Shown piece by piece: positions 17,107 to 24,940 of a DNA stretch of 64,000 bases (position 1 is its first letter; every line of letters starts with the position of its first letter). The stretch comes from Gammaproteobacteria bacterium. GTDB taxonomy: Bacteria > Pseudomonadota > Gammaproteobacteria > SZUA-152. The stretch spans positions 48,003 to 112,002 of the forward strand of contig JAVVEP010000002.1 in assembly GCA_032250735.1 (NCBI GenBank). The letters are read 5' to 3'. The position numbers and the translations under genes are program-made. Under the pieces are notes generated by a model that was not told the origin of the DNA, did not search any database, and saw only the letters and a list, made by a program, of their open reading frames with translations.

Positions 17107-17571
17107 TTAAGCAGCGGCTTTAGCTGTCCAGCCGCTTTCCGTTTCCTCTAACTCGATACGATTCTTGCCTGTTTCTTCGTCCAGGTCGCTGATGCTTTCC
17201 AGCATTTCGAGAATCTTGCCGTCTCCCTGCACAGATTCCCGATATAAAGCGCGCAGTATGCGGTCGGCGGGGCCAGGGATACGCGCTCTGCCTTTATCTT
17301 CTGATTCCCAATTTCGCGCCGTTGTTTCGCTAACGCCGAGAATTCTAGCTAGGTGAGTCTGGGAGAGGTTTAGCTCTTTGCGCAGAAATCGCACTTCATT
17401 GGGTTGCAGTTGCGACTTTCTGCACACAATGTCCAAACCGATAGCGCGGTGCAGGCCTTCGATATTATGAATGGAAACGGCTTTGCCGTAAGGAGTGGTG
17501 GTTTCAGTAAAACCGTTCCGCAGCCAAACGCCATCCAAACCGCTGCTTGTGTAGTGGAAAAGTTTACCCAT
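17107..17571 (-). CDS. MqsA/HigA-like helix-turn-helix antitoxin
   Basis: This 154-residue protein has an N-terminal part of about 55 residues with WLRNGF and a single Cys, then a helix-turn-helix (about 60-110) reading FLRKELNLSQTHLARILGVSETTARNWE, typical of the C-terminal DNA-binding domain of MqsA/YgiT-type antitoxins. The CxxC zinc finger of classical MqsA is absent. It follows the DUF4258 gene by 38 bases on the same strand, an arrangement often seen for toxin-first type II modules. The ribosome site AGGAGC precedes the ATG. Confidence 0.75.
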   Translation of the reverse strand: MGKLFHYTSSGLDGVWLRNGFTETTTPYGKAVSIHNIEGLHRAIGLDIVCRKSQLQPNEVRFLRKELNLSQTHLARILGVSETTARNWESEDKGRARIPGPADRILRALYRESVQGDGKILEMLESISDLDEETGKNRIELEETESGWTAKAAA

Positions 17572-17609
17572 AATTTAATGCTCCTATGATTCTTCAGTCT
17601 TCACGGTTA

Positions 17610-17942
17610 TCAATAAACTGTGATTACAACTATCCGGTTACCATCAGAATCAAAGCCCAATGCGGCGGCCGTCTTGATGATGTCCCCCGCAGAGATGACT
17701 TCCATTAGGAATGTCCAGTCGTCATTTTGCCCTTTAGCCGGCCCTTCGATAATTCGTCCGCTACGCAGACACCTCAGCACTTGAGCGCGGGTTATCTGGC
17801 GTTCCTGCATCCGTTCTTCGGCATGGTCAGTAAAAAACACACGCCCCGAAGTTTTGGCGATATCACTGATGACCCTGCGCGCTGATTCCGGTGTCAGATT
17901 TAGCTCGGTGATGTTTCTGGCGGGCAATGGCGCCTCCTGCAT
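17610..17942 (-). CDS. DUF4258-domain protein, putative toxin of a type II module
   Basis: A protein of about 110 residues with FFTDHAEERMQERQITRAQVLRCL near the middle and a C-terminal VVITVY strand, the pattern of the DUF4258 family, which resembles RelE/MqsR-fold toxins. It is the first gene of a two-gene unit with a helix-turn-helix partner. The ATG at 17942 has no Shine-Dalgarno site; a TTG at 17927 has AGGAGG in front and could be the true start. A perfect inverted repeat lies 16 bases upstream, fitting autoregulation. Both genes lie between the tRNA-Arg direct repeats. Confidence 0.7.
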   Translation of the reverse strand: MQEAPLPARNITELNLTPESARRVISDIAKTSGRVFFTDHAEERMQERQITRAQVLRCLRSGRIIEGPAKGQNDDWTFLMEVISAGDIIKTAAALGFDSDGNRIVVITVY

Positions 17943-17957
17943 TTTATATCGTCCAAC

Positions 17958-17976
17958 ACCGTCAAGTATTGACGGT
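17958..17976. promoter_or_regulatory. Putative operator of the toxin-antitoxin pair
   Basis: ACCGTCAA-gta-TTGACGGT is a perfect inverted repeat immediately upstream of the DUF4258 gene and close to a TATAAA box. Such palindromes are bound by the antitoxin in most autoregulated modules. Confidence 0.6.
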
Positions 17977-18122
17977 CGGGTTTTCTATGTCAACTTTGTT
18001 TTTGGTGGGGCTGCGACTGGTAGGAGACCCCGGTCAATTCGGTCTGCTGCACTTACACAGCACTTACGATTCAGCTTGCCTTGTGACTACCGGGGGAAAT
18101 ACTGGTGTAAGTATTTGATTTA

Positions 18123-18165
18123 ATTGGTGCCCCGGAGACGATTCGAACGTCCGACCTATCCCTTA
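18123..18165. repeat. tRNA-proximal attachment-site copy (43 bp direct repeat)
   Basis: Identical to 16918-16960 and lying within the intact tRNA-Arg gene. The two copies are 1205 bp apart and bound the toxin-antitoxin insert. Confidence 0.9.
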
Positions 18166-18201
18166 GGAGGGGATTGCTCTATCCAGCTGAGCTACCGGGG
18201 C
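18125..18201 (-). tRNA. tRNA-Arg (anticodon CCT)
   Basis: The minus strand reads GCCCCGGTAGCTCAGCTGG..., with a 7-bp acceptor stem GCCCCGG/CCGGGGC, anticodon loop CTCCTAA, T loop TTCGAAT and an encoded CCA. The anticodon CCT reads AGG. Its 3' half is duplicated at 16918, marking it as an integration site. Confidence 0.95.
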
Positions 18202-18241
18202 AGGGTGTTGAATATGGACCGCTTGGGGTGAGAGGGGGAAT

Positions 18242-18317
<76 letters not shown>

Positions 18318-18380
18318 ACATCTACTCTCGTGTGACGCGGAGTGTAGCATTCACTTCTGGCCTCTCGCCAGTGGTGCAGA

Positions 18381-18644
18381 CTATTCCGAATCGATTTTTG
18401 CGCTCGGTTTTTGCAGCTGTGCGACGATGGCCTGCACCTGCTGTCCATCGACCTCGGGTGGCGTGGCCTCTGGCGTTTGACCCAGTGTGCGAATGGTGAG
18501 TTTGAGTTGGTCTATATAACGGCGGCAATGTACGCACATCACAAGGTGCAGCCAATAGCCAGGCCGTTGCCACCACTGCAGGTGGTGATCCACATAGTCA
18601 CTGGCGTGTTTTGTTATGTCTTTACAGCTTGGCATCATACTCAT
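18381..18644 (-). CDS. Small zinc-finger anti-sigma factor
   Basis: An 87-residue protein with a C...H..(8)..H...C.(2).C-like layout (CKDITKHASDYVDHHL, then MCVHCRRY), the zf-HC2/ZAS anti-sigma signature. It lacks a membrane helix, so it would be a soluble sensor rather than a transmembrane one. Its ATG overlaps the sigma gene's stop codon (ATGA), indicating translational coupling. It probably binds and holds the ECF sigma encoded just upstream. Confidence 0.8.
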   Translation of the reverse strand: MSMMPSCKDITKHASDYVDHHLQWWQRPGYWLHLVMCVHCRRYIDQLKLTIRTLGQTPEATPPEVDGQQVQAIVAQLQKPSAKIDSE

Positions 18645-19252
18645 CTCTTTTCGTGCTCCTCGATGGCCAGCTGGATACGACTGCGGGCGCGATGAAGCAA
18701 AACTCTCCCATTGGACTCAGAAACCTCTAAAACCTTACAAATATCTTCCATGTCGAGCCCCTGCATATCCCGCAGTGTGAGCACGGCGCGCTGGATCGGT
18801 GGCAGTGCGTCCAGCGCCGCGCTGATGCATTCCCGCAATTGGGTGCTGGCGAGCAGGGCCTCGGGTGTTTCGGCGTGCCACATCGCCGGGGGGCTGGACC
18901 AGTGGGCGTTGGGTCTGAAGCGTGCGGGATCCACAATGGGCGCCTCTTCGAGTGTATCGCCCAGATTCACCGTGCGGGATTCATGGCGCAGGCGGCTTTT
19001 GGCCGTATTGCTGACGATGCGCAGAATCCAGGTTTTCAGGCTGGAGCGCCGTTCAAATTTGGGCAGGGCCCTGAGAACCGCCAGCCAGGACTCCTGAGCA
19101 ACTTCGTCCGCGATGGCACTGCCCACGATGGCGCGGGCCAGGTGCACCATCAGGCCGTGATAGGCGGCAACAACCTGGGCATAGGCCTGTTCGTCGCGGG
19201 CCAATAATTTGGGAATCAGTATGTCGTCTGGGGGAAGCACGGGAGTCGCCAC
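18641..19252 (-). CDS. ECF-type RNA polymerase sigma factor
   Basis: The 203-residue protein has sigma region 2 (AYHGLMVHLARAIVGSAIADEVAQESWLAVLRALPKFERRSSLKTWILRI) and region 4 (LDALPPIQRAVLTLRDMQGLDMEDICKVLEVSESNGRVLLHRARSRI) with a linker of about 50 residues. The start is a GTG preceded by AAGGTAA. It forms a two-gene unit with the anti-sigma gene and is divergent from the arsS cluster over a 293-base gap. Control of that cluster by this sigma is a guess from position. Confidence 0.9.
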   Translation of the reverse strand: MATPVLPPDDILIPKLLARDEQAYAQVVAAYHGLMVHLARAIVGSAIADEVAQESWLAVLRALPKFERRSSLKTWILRIVSNTAKSRLRHESRTVNLGDTLEEAPIVDPARFRPNAHWSSPPAMWHAETPEALLASTQLRECISAALDALPPIQRAVLTLRDMQGLDMEDICKVLEVSESNGRVLLHRARSRIQLAIEEHEKR

Positions 19253-19498
19253 GTAGATTACCTTGGTAATTTTTTATTTTTTTATAGCGTAACAGGAGAC
19301 AAAAACAGGTGTCTTAATCATTCATACTCGAGGCTGACACTGTGCCCGTCGCGGCAGAGGGCCATTTTGCCCACAAGTCGCGTAGCCGGCAAGTCATCCA
19401 CCGATCAATGCCCGCCGGGCCGCGATGCGGATTTGGTACTGGAAAATCATTGTTCTATCATGATCGATCAAATTGATGTGACTGGATTCTGATGTGGT

Positions 19499-19522
19499 CA
19501 TCAATACACGCATCAATACACG
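19499..19522 (+). repeat. 12-bp direct tandem repeat upstream of arsS
   Basis: CATCAATACACG occurs twice head to tail, ending 23 bases before the arsS start and just ahead of its GAGGAG ribosome site. It could be two half-sites for a regulator or a recent duplication. Confidence 0.6.
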
Positions 19523-19545
19523 AATAAAGAGGAGTTAGCGATACG

Positions 19546-20508
19546 ATGTTGGAGACACTGCCATTGCTTGAAAAGACTGCCTTTCCCGCCCTGTCGCGGA
19601 TGGGTGTATCTGTGCTGCAGGTAAATCTCGGCTATTTATGCAATCAGCAGTGTCTACACTGCCATGTGAACGCCGGTCCCAAACGCACCGAGATCATGAG
19701 CGGTGAAAATATCCAGGTGATCATTGACTACCTCGATGCCAATGTCGTGGAAATGCTCGATCTCACCGGCGGCGCGCCGGAGCTGAATCCCTTTTTTCGA
19801 GACCTGGTCAAGGCGGCGCGCAGCCGAAATGTGCGGGTGATGGATCGCTGTAATCTGACCGTATTGAGTGAGCCCGGTCAGGTGGGGCTGGCCGATTTTC
19901 TGGCCGAACATCAGGTACAGATCACCGCCTCATTGCCCTGTTACCAGCAGGAGAATGTCGATGGCCAGCGGGGCAAAGGCGTGTTTGAACGCAGCATTGC
20001 CGGTCTCAAGGCTCTCAATGCGCTGGGCTATGGGCAGCAGGGCAGCAGTCTGGAACTGCATCTGGTCTACAATCCCACCGGCCCCTACCTTCCGCCGCCG
20101 CAGGCCGATCTTGAAGCGGATTACAAATTGCAGTTATTCGAGAAGTACGGGATTGTCTTTACGCGCCTGTTAACCCTGGCAAACATGCCGATCCAGCGGT
20201 TTGGCAGCAGCCTGATATCCAAGGGTCAGTTTAATGCCTACATGAGCCTGCTGCGGGAGGCACACCAGGATACAAACCTGGAAACCGTGATGTGCCGGAA
20301 CCTGGTCAGCATTGACTGGCGGGGCTTCCTTTATGACTGTGACTTTAATCAAATGCTCGGCCTGCCCATGCAACTCCCCAAGAATAAGACTCCCCACCTG
20401 CGTGATTTAATTCATGCCGATACGGCCGGGTTACCGATTACCGTTAGGGGCCATTGCTATGGCTGCACGGCGGGTCAGGGCAGTAGCTGTGGTGGCGCAC
20501 TTAATTAA
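19546..20508 (+). CDS. arsS: Arsenosugar biosynthesis-type radical SAM protein (ArsS family)
   Basis: A 320-residue radical SAM protein. The cluster cysteines are C32, C36 and C39 in CNQQCLHCHVNAGPKRTE, the ArsS signature, followed by LDLTGGAPELNP. The C-terminal GHCYGCTAGQGSSCGGAL is the family's second cysteine-rich motif. ArsS transfers an adenosyl-derived group in arsenosugar synthesis from dimethylarsenate; related proteins are also called selenodomain-associated. The start has GAGGAG eight bases ahead. Two sugar-transferase genes follow at once, matching the known family neighbourhood. No arsM methyltransferase is in the window. Confidence 0.9.
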   Translation: MLETLPLLEKTAFPALSRMGVSVLQVNLGYLCNQQCLHCHVNAGPKRTEIMSGENIQVIIDYLDANVVEMLDLTGGAPELNPFFRDLVKAARSRNVRVMDRCNLTVLSEPGQVGLADFLAEHQVQITASLPCYQQENVDGQRGKGVFERSIAGLKALNALGYGQQGSSLELHLVYNPTGPYLPPPQADLEADYKLQLFEKYGIVFTRLLTLANMPIQRFGSSLISKGQFNAYMSLLREAHQDTNLETVMCRNLVSIDWRGFLYDCDFNQMLGLPMQLPKNKTPHLRDLIHADTAGLPITVRGHCYGCTAGQGSSCGGALN

Positions 20509-20531
20509 GCCTCACCGGGACGTCTCCGCGA

Positions 20532-21242
20532 TTGTTGAAACTTTCCATTATTATCCCCGTGTTAAATGAGGCAGGCATTCTCGAGGCCCAGCTCAAAAGA
20601 CTGCAATGGATGCGACATCTGGGGCATGAACTGATTGTCGCTGATGGCGGCAGTCAAGACGACACCGTGTTGCTAGCGGCCCCGCTTGCCGACCGGGTGG
20701 TCTCTGCGCCTGCCGGGCGCGCTGTGCAGATGAATGCGGGAGCGAGATCCGCGGTGGGCGATGTGCTGCTGTTCCTGCATGCCGACACCTTATTGCCCGA
20801 CGATGGCATCAGGGCGATCACCGAAAACATCGTTCGGCAGTCGACCACCTGGGGACGATTCGATGTGCGCCTGTCGGGTGGGCATATTTTATTTCGGCTG
20901 ATTGAACAGATGATGAATTGGCGTTCCCGACTCACGGGGATCGCGACCGGCGATCAGGCGATCTTTATTGCCCGGTCGCTGTTTGAAAAGCTGGGCGGCT
21001 ATGCGGCGATCCTGTTAATGGAAGATGTCGAGATGAGTCGCCGACTTAAACAACAGGCCAGGCCGATCTGTCTTTCACAAAAGGTCGTGACCTCCAGTCG
21101 GCGCTGGGAACAAAACGGCATCCTTAAAACGGTCTGGCTCATGTGGCGATTACGACTGGCCTACTGGCTGGGGGCTGACCCGGCCCGGCTAGCCCGACAC
21201 TATCGCCCGAAAATATCGCCAATAGGCACACGCAATCAATGA
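20532..21242 (+). CDS. TIGR04283-type glycosyltransferase (rSAM/selenodomain-associated transferase 2)
   Basis: A GT2-like protein of about 236 residues beginning KLSIIIPVLNEAGILEAQL, with VADGGSQDDT and FLHADTLLP carrying the DxD-like metal site, then GIATGDQAIFIARSLFEKLGGY and LMEDVEMSRRL. These match the arsenosugar-cluster glycosyltransferase family. The start is one of two adjacent TTG codons (20532 or 20535). The 3' end overlaps the next gene by 4 bases. It probably adds or transfers a sugar to the arsS product. Confidence 0.85.
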   Translation: MLKLSIIIPVLNEAGILEAQLKRLQWMRHLGHELIVADGGSQDDTVLLAAPLADRVVSAPAGRAVQMNAGARSAVGDVLLFLHADTLLPDDGIRAITENIVRQSTTWGRFDVRLSGGHILFRLIEQMMNWRSRLTGIATGDQAIFIARSLFEKLGGYAAILLMEDVEMSRRLKQQARPICLSQKVVTSSRRWEQNGILKTVWLMWRLRLAYWLGADPARLARHYRPKISPIGTRNQ

Positions 21243-21922
21243 GCACTGACCTGTTATACCCCGATGGCCGCATCATGGTTTTCTGCAAGGCCCCCGAACC
21301 GGGCCGTGTGAAGACACGGCTTGCCGCCTCTATCGGTGATGCCGCCGCTGCAACGGTGCATGAATACCTGGCATGGCATTGCCTGAACAGGCTGGCGAGG
21401 GCCGCTATTGCCCCCGTCGAGCTGTGGTGCACCCCGGATGTGGGACATGATTTTTTTCGGCGCTGTGCGGCGGAATATGGGCTGGTATTGAAACAGCAGA
21501 CAGGGGAATGCCTGGGACAACGGATGGAACAGGCCTTCTCCAACGCATTGTCTCAGTCACGCAACGCCGTCGTTGTGGGCACAGACTGCCCGACACTGGA
21601 TACGGCCTATATACGTGCGGCATTTGCTGCGCTGGAACAGCAAGACGCGGTGTTGGGACCCGCCGAAGATGGCGGCTATGTGCTGCTGGGGTTGCGCAAG
21701 CCTCAGCCGCCACTATTTGCCGATATGCCCTGGGGGACATCAAAGGTGCTGGCAAAAACCCGATCGCGCCTCACCGGTAAGGTGAAGGAGCTATCCACGT
21801 TGTGGGATATCGATGATGTCGATGACCTGAGACGCCTGCGGGATTCTGCGGATGAGCTGGCGCTGGAGCGGGGGTTTTCTGAGTATCTGGTGAAACTGAT
21901 TGGTAGGAAGCCAATCCTTTAG
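21239..21922 (+). CDS. TIGR04282-type transferase (rSAM/selenodomain-associated transferase 1)
   Basis: This 227-residue nucleotidyltransferase-like protein begins with GRIMVFCKAPEPGRVKTRLA, the family signature near the N-terminus, then VVGTDCPTLD and GPAEDGGYVLLGL. It belongs to the DUF2064 fold related to GT-A/cofactor nucleotidyltransferases and is regularly found with arsS and the transferase 2 gene. Its ATG overlaps the previous stop (ATGA), so the three genes form one operon. The 3' end overlaps the convergent ycgR gene by 4 bases. Confidence 0.85.
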   Translation: MSTDLLYPDGRIMVFCKAPEPGRVKTRLAASIGDAAAATVHEYLAWHCLNRLARAAIAPVELWCTPDVGHDFFRRCAAEYGLVLKQQTGECLGQRMEQAFSNALSQSRNAVVVGTDCPTLDTAYIRAAFAALEQQDAVLGPAEDGGYVLLGLRKPQPPLFADMPWGTSKVLAKTRSRLTGKVKELSTLWDIDDVDDLRRLRDSADELALERGFSEYLVKLIGRKPIL

Positions 21923-22692
21923 CGCTGCATTTTTTTCCGGTTTTCGCGTTGCTGCTCAATCACGAACCGTTCGATGGCCCGGCTCTGAGCCTTGTCGAGT
22001 CGCTCAAAGTGGCCGCCAATGTGCACGCAGTTGCTCGCATCGTTGACGATGGAGTGACAGATTTTAAACGCGCACTTGATGTCTTGTTTGTTCGGCAGCT
22101 TTATATGGCACTGGTTTACTTCCGTATCATTCGCAAAAGCACTGGCCAGTTTTTTTGGGAACCGAATGCACATGCCTCCCAGGGAGATGTCGCTTAGCTC
22201 GCCACAATACATCTGTTCATTCCTGGCATGAATGACGACATCGATCCTGTCAGCGCCACTCACCGGCACCCGAAAAGAGGTTCTGCGTTGAAGGTAACGA
22301 ATGCTTTGCGGGAATTCCAACTGATAAAGGGCAATGCCATTTTCGCTACTGGCACTTTTAAGCTTGGTCGTGAAGTTGATCTCTACACCTTCATGCATGG
22401 TTTGCAGCGTGACACGTTGGGCATTTATCAGCAGGTCATGGCCGGTGTTTGGCTTGAGTTCATCAATTACCAGCATTCCCTTGTCAAGATCCATTTCAAG
22501 AAATGCGGTATTAAAAAAATGGCTGGAGCCCGGCAGCATCGCTGTAATGATCGTATGATTCGCCATCACAGGACGCAGTATTGCGGCGATACGCACGGAG
22601 GAGGTGATGGTTTCGTGTTGCTGAACATAACTGTCGTCAGTATCTGCGCTATTAGCAGGTTCACGATTGGCCATTAGTAATGCCTGTTGCAT
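21919..22692 (-). CDS. ycgR: YcgR-like flagellar brake protein (YcgR-N and PilZ domains)
   Basis: The 257-residue protein has an N-terminal YcgR-type beta domain (about 30-135) and a C-terminal PilZ domain with c-di-GMP motifs RRTSFRVPV near residue 135 and DISLGGMCIRF near residue 168. On binding c-di-GMP, YcgR acts at the flagellar motor to slow rotation. Its place after flgA-flgM-flgN on the same strand supports this. Two start codons are possible (22692, or 22671 giving MANREPANS). A candidate sigma-28 promoter lies 20 bases upstream. Confidence 0.87.
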   Translation of the reverse strand: MQQALLMANREPANSADTDDSYVQQHETITSSVRIAAILRPVMANHTIITAMLPGSSHFFNTAFLEMDLDKGMLVIDELKPNTGHDLLINAQRVTLQTMHEGVEINFTTKLKSASSENGIALYQLEFPQSIRYLQRRTSFRVPVSGADRIDVVIHARNEQMYCGELSDISLGGMCIRFPKKLASAFANDTEVNQCHIKLPNKQDIKCAFKICHSIVNDASNCVHIGGHFERLDKAQSRAIERFVIEQQRENRKKMQR

Positions 22693-22711
22693 GCGGGTGG
22701 TTTTATATTCC

Positions 22712-22738
22712 GTATCGTCAAAATTGGCTGCCTTGTTA
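22712..22738 (-). promoter_or_regulatory. Candidate sigma-28 promoter of ycgR
   Basis: On the minus strand TAACAAGG, 11 bases, GACGATAC. The spacing is exact and the -10 is 6 of 8 to the enterobacterial GCCGATAA, but the -35 is weak. ycgR is a sigma-28 gene in E. coli, which raises the likelihood. Confidence 0.4.
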
Positions 22739-22784
22739 CTATCCGTTCTTACCTTCCCTGATTGCCTTCCCTTGCCAATTCCTG

Positions 22785-23303
22785 TTAGGCCGTCGCGAGT
22801 GATTGTCCGTTGGAGTTCGCCTTTTGCCGACCGGATGCACCATAAACGTTGACCGTCGGGCCACTTAGATCACCGCGTAAAATGCTGATGGCCTGCCGCA
22901 GGTGCGTGCTGGAGGCATCCATGATTCTATTGTTAATGATATTTTGCTCGCTGCAGTCCCTGGTTGTCTTTTGCAGCGTATCCCACAGACTTTCGAGTTG
23001 TGAGCGTTGGCTACCGGCGGGCAATTTCCCGATATAACTGACAATGGTCGTTTTTGAAAACTTTCCATTCAGGATGGGTGTCAGTGCGCCCAGCTGGGCC
23101 TGTGTCTGCTCAAGGATCGTTACCTGATCCTGCTTGTTGCGAACGGATCTTTCAAAGCTTTCGAGATCGGCAGAGGACAGTGTGCGGTGTTCCTCGCGGA
23201 GCGCGTCCAACATGCACAGCATGACCCTGGTTTGCTGCTCCAGGGCCTGGGCCAGGATTATGCTGCTGTTTTCAGTGTTCATTGTCGTTGTCATGTCGCT
23301 CAC
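22785..23303 (-). CDS. flgN: FlgN-type flagellar export chaperone
   Basis: A helical 172-residue protein with the FlgN pattern: EEHRTLSSADLESFERSVRNKQDQVTILEQ, then a C-terminal helix and an NVYGASGR-like tail (VNVYGASGRQ) that is typical of FlgN. It is the cytoplasmic chaperone for hook-filament junction proteins FlgK and FlgL, both encoded in this window. It lies 26 bases after flgM on the same strand. Sequence conservation in the family is low, so the assignment also rests on position. Confidence 0.82.
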   Translation of the reverse strand: MSDMTTTMNTENSSIILAQALEQQTRVMLCMLDALREEHRTLSSADLESFERSVRNKQDQVTILEQTQAQLGALTPILNGKFSKTTIVSYIGKLPAGSQRSQLESLWDTLQKTTRDCSEQNIINNRIMDASSTHLRQAISILRGDLSGPTVNVYGASGRQKANSNGQSLATA

Positions 23304-23329
23304 TATGATTGTGTTGATGTTTGGTGATG

Positions 23330-23659
23330 TCAGGCGACAAATTGAGATTCGAGTTCAATGAGTTTCTCTGCTACGCGCTGTGGGTCAATATCATAATTGC
23401 CCGCATCAATGGCAGATTTCAGGCTTTCGATGCGGGCGTCATCCACATCGGGCTGAGCATTGACGGTTGTCTCAATCAGTCGCAGGCGTTCCGCCTGAGG
23501 ACTAATGGTGACGGAGTCGGTGGACGGTGCACTCGTGGCAGCGTTGTCGCTGCTCAGGCGTGATTTCAGGCCGACTACTCCTGCGTTGTGTGTGTCAGTT
23601 TTCGCCGTCTGATGGTTGGGTAATGGGGCCCCAGGGACTCCGGTGATTTCAACTGCCAT
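23330..23659 (-). CDS. flgM: Anti-sigma-28 factor FlgM
   Basis: This 109-residue protein has a disordered N-terminal half and the FlgM core DSVTISPQAERLRLIET...VDDARIESLKSAIDAGNYDIDPQRVAEKLIELE. It holds FliA until the hook is complete and then leaves the cell through the flagellar export channel. A good sigma-28 promoter lies 33 bases upstream of the ATG, giving the usual negative feedback loop. The ribosome site is CAGGAG. Confidence 0.92.
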   Translation of the reverse strand: MAVEITGVPGAPLPNHQTAKTDTHNAGVVGLKSRLSSDNAATSAPSTDSVTISPQAERLRLIETTVNAQPDVDDARIESLKSAIDAGNYDIDPQRVAEKLIELESQFVA

Positions 23660-23691
23660 GCCTATACTCCTGGTTACTTACTCTGATGATT

Positions 23692-23718
23692 CTATCGGCC
23701 TTTCGGCCAGATTCTTTA
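23692..23718 (-). promoter_or_regulatory. Sigma-28 promoter of flgM
   Basis: On the minus strand TAAAGAAT, 11 bases, GCCGATAG. This is 6 of 8 at -35 and 7 of 8 at -10 against the enterobacterial TAAAGTTT-N11-GCCGATAA, with exact spacing. Confidence 0.85.
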
Positions 23719-23751
23719 TCTCGAAAAAAATGCATAAGCCCGTGATTTGTT

Positions 23752-24546
23752 TCACATTTGTACACTGACGACGCCGGATTCAACGGCCGTGCCCTGTACA
23801 ATTCTCTGTGACTGGTTGTTTCGCACCGGGACACGCTCTCCCAGCGCGGCATCGTCCAGTGCCTTGCCTTTTCCCCTGACTTGCAGGCCGCCAACCGAGG
23901 CCAGAATTACCACTTCATCGCCACGACGAACCAGTAACGGCGGCTGGACATTGGTGACGGTGAATGCCTGGCCTGTTGAAATCGGGCGCTTCACAATTTT
24001 GCCGATAAGATTTTTGCCTTTGGTGAAATAGCCGCCGCGTAGTCGACTGATGTCCTGTCTGACGGTCATCAGGTCCGCATCCGTGAGTTGCGTGCCGCGG
24101 GGCAGTGGGCGGGCGGCGGTGACTACGGTGGCGTAACTGTTTATGTTCGCAGGGATATAAACGGTCCAGGGTTTTTCACCCGCGCAACGCAGTCCGACAC
24201 TGAGCTTCCCCTGCAGTTTGCTGCCGGGTGATAAAAAGGCGGTAGGGGGGATCGAGCACTCGGTAAGCTGCAGGCGCCGATCCAGATGACCAATACTGAT
24301 CTCTGACTCCTGTTCGCGCTGATGGGCGGTTTGTTGCTGGAGGAACGTCTGTGCCGTGAGACGTAAGCTCTCGGAAGACTGAAAGGCGCTGGTCTCTGCG
24401 TAGACCGGGGCACTAGCCAGCAGAGCACTAGCCAGCAGGACACTAGCCAGCAGGGAGATGACCAGCAGTAGCCCCGGAACAGGACTGTTTTCACGCCTGA
24501 CGGACGGGGCTTTTGTTATCGGGGTCTCTGTTTTCATAGTCATCAC
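23752..24546 (-). CDS. flgA: P-ring assembly chaperone FlgA
   Basis: A 264-residue secreted protein with a long hydrophobic signal segment (LLLVISLLASVLLASALLASAPVYA), an N-terminal domain with RRLQLTECS, and a SAF domain (about 125-260) reading AARPLPRGTQLTDADLMTVRQDISRLRGGYF and later V.RGDEVVILAS. FlgA helps FlgI assemble the P ring around the rod. The hydrophobic core of the signal is built from a 15-bp tandem repeat. It is upstream of flgM on the same strand and divergent from cheV. Confidence 0.9.
   Translation of the reverse strand: MMTMKTETPITKAPSVRRENSPVPGLLLVISLLASVLLASALLASAPVYAETSAFQSSESLRLTAQTFLQQQTAHQREQESEISIGHLDRRLQLTECSIPPTAFLSPGSKLQGKLSVGLRCAGEKPWTVYIPANINSYATVVTAARPLPRGTQLTDADLMTVRQDISRLRGGYFTKGKNLIGKIVKRPISTGQAFTVTNVQPPLLVRRGDEVVILASVGGLQVRGKGKALDDAALGERVPVRNNQSQRIVQGTAVESGVVSVQM
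24411..24455 (-). repeat. 15-bp tandem repeat inside the flgA signal-peptide coding region
   Basis: Three head-to-tail units of cactagccagcag plus two variable bases (starts at 24411, 24426, 24441). On the coding strand they encode LLAS(A/V) pentapeptides in the signal hydrophobic core. Copy-number change would lengthen or shorten the signal in steps of five residues without a frameshift. Confidence 0.8.
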
Positions 24547-24940
24547 TTCATATTTGCCATTATTCGGTCAGTCTTTACCGGTTGAATAAAATGTAGCTGT
24601 TGAGCTTGTGTCATCTCACTTGTAGGTACTATCGTCAAAAAACCGTCCAGCTTTAATAATTATTTTCTAAATGATTGAATGTGGTGGAAAAACTATTTTG
24701 ACGCTGATCACGGGCCCGTTTTCTATGGCCCTTCAGTCGCCTATACCCGCAATAGTGGCCCGCCATCAGGTGTCTATCTGAATTAGGGAGCACATGCTGT
24801 GCCATCTCCTTTTTGTCAGCGGCCGATGTGCGGTAACGCGCGCCAGATATCGCATCGGCTGATTCAAGTATTGGTAGTGGGATGTCGATAGGGGGAAAGC
24901 TTTATGTCCTCTTTACTATTGCAATCGTGGGAGCAGAAAA
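24547..24940. other. Divergent intergenic region between flgA and cheV, 394 bp
   Basis: It contains an AT-rich central block (about 24630-24700) and a GGGAG ribosome site for cheV. I found no exact sigma-28 or sigma-54 match in it, although promoters for both flanking genes must lie here. No supported open frame or RNA gene. Confidence 0.5.

Noticed and set aside
24830-24850. GCCGATGT upstream of cheV as a sigma-28 -10 box
   Set aside because: The required -35 at 11-base spacing is absent.
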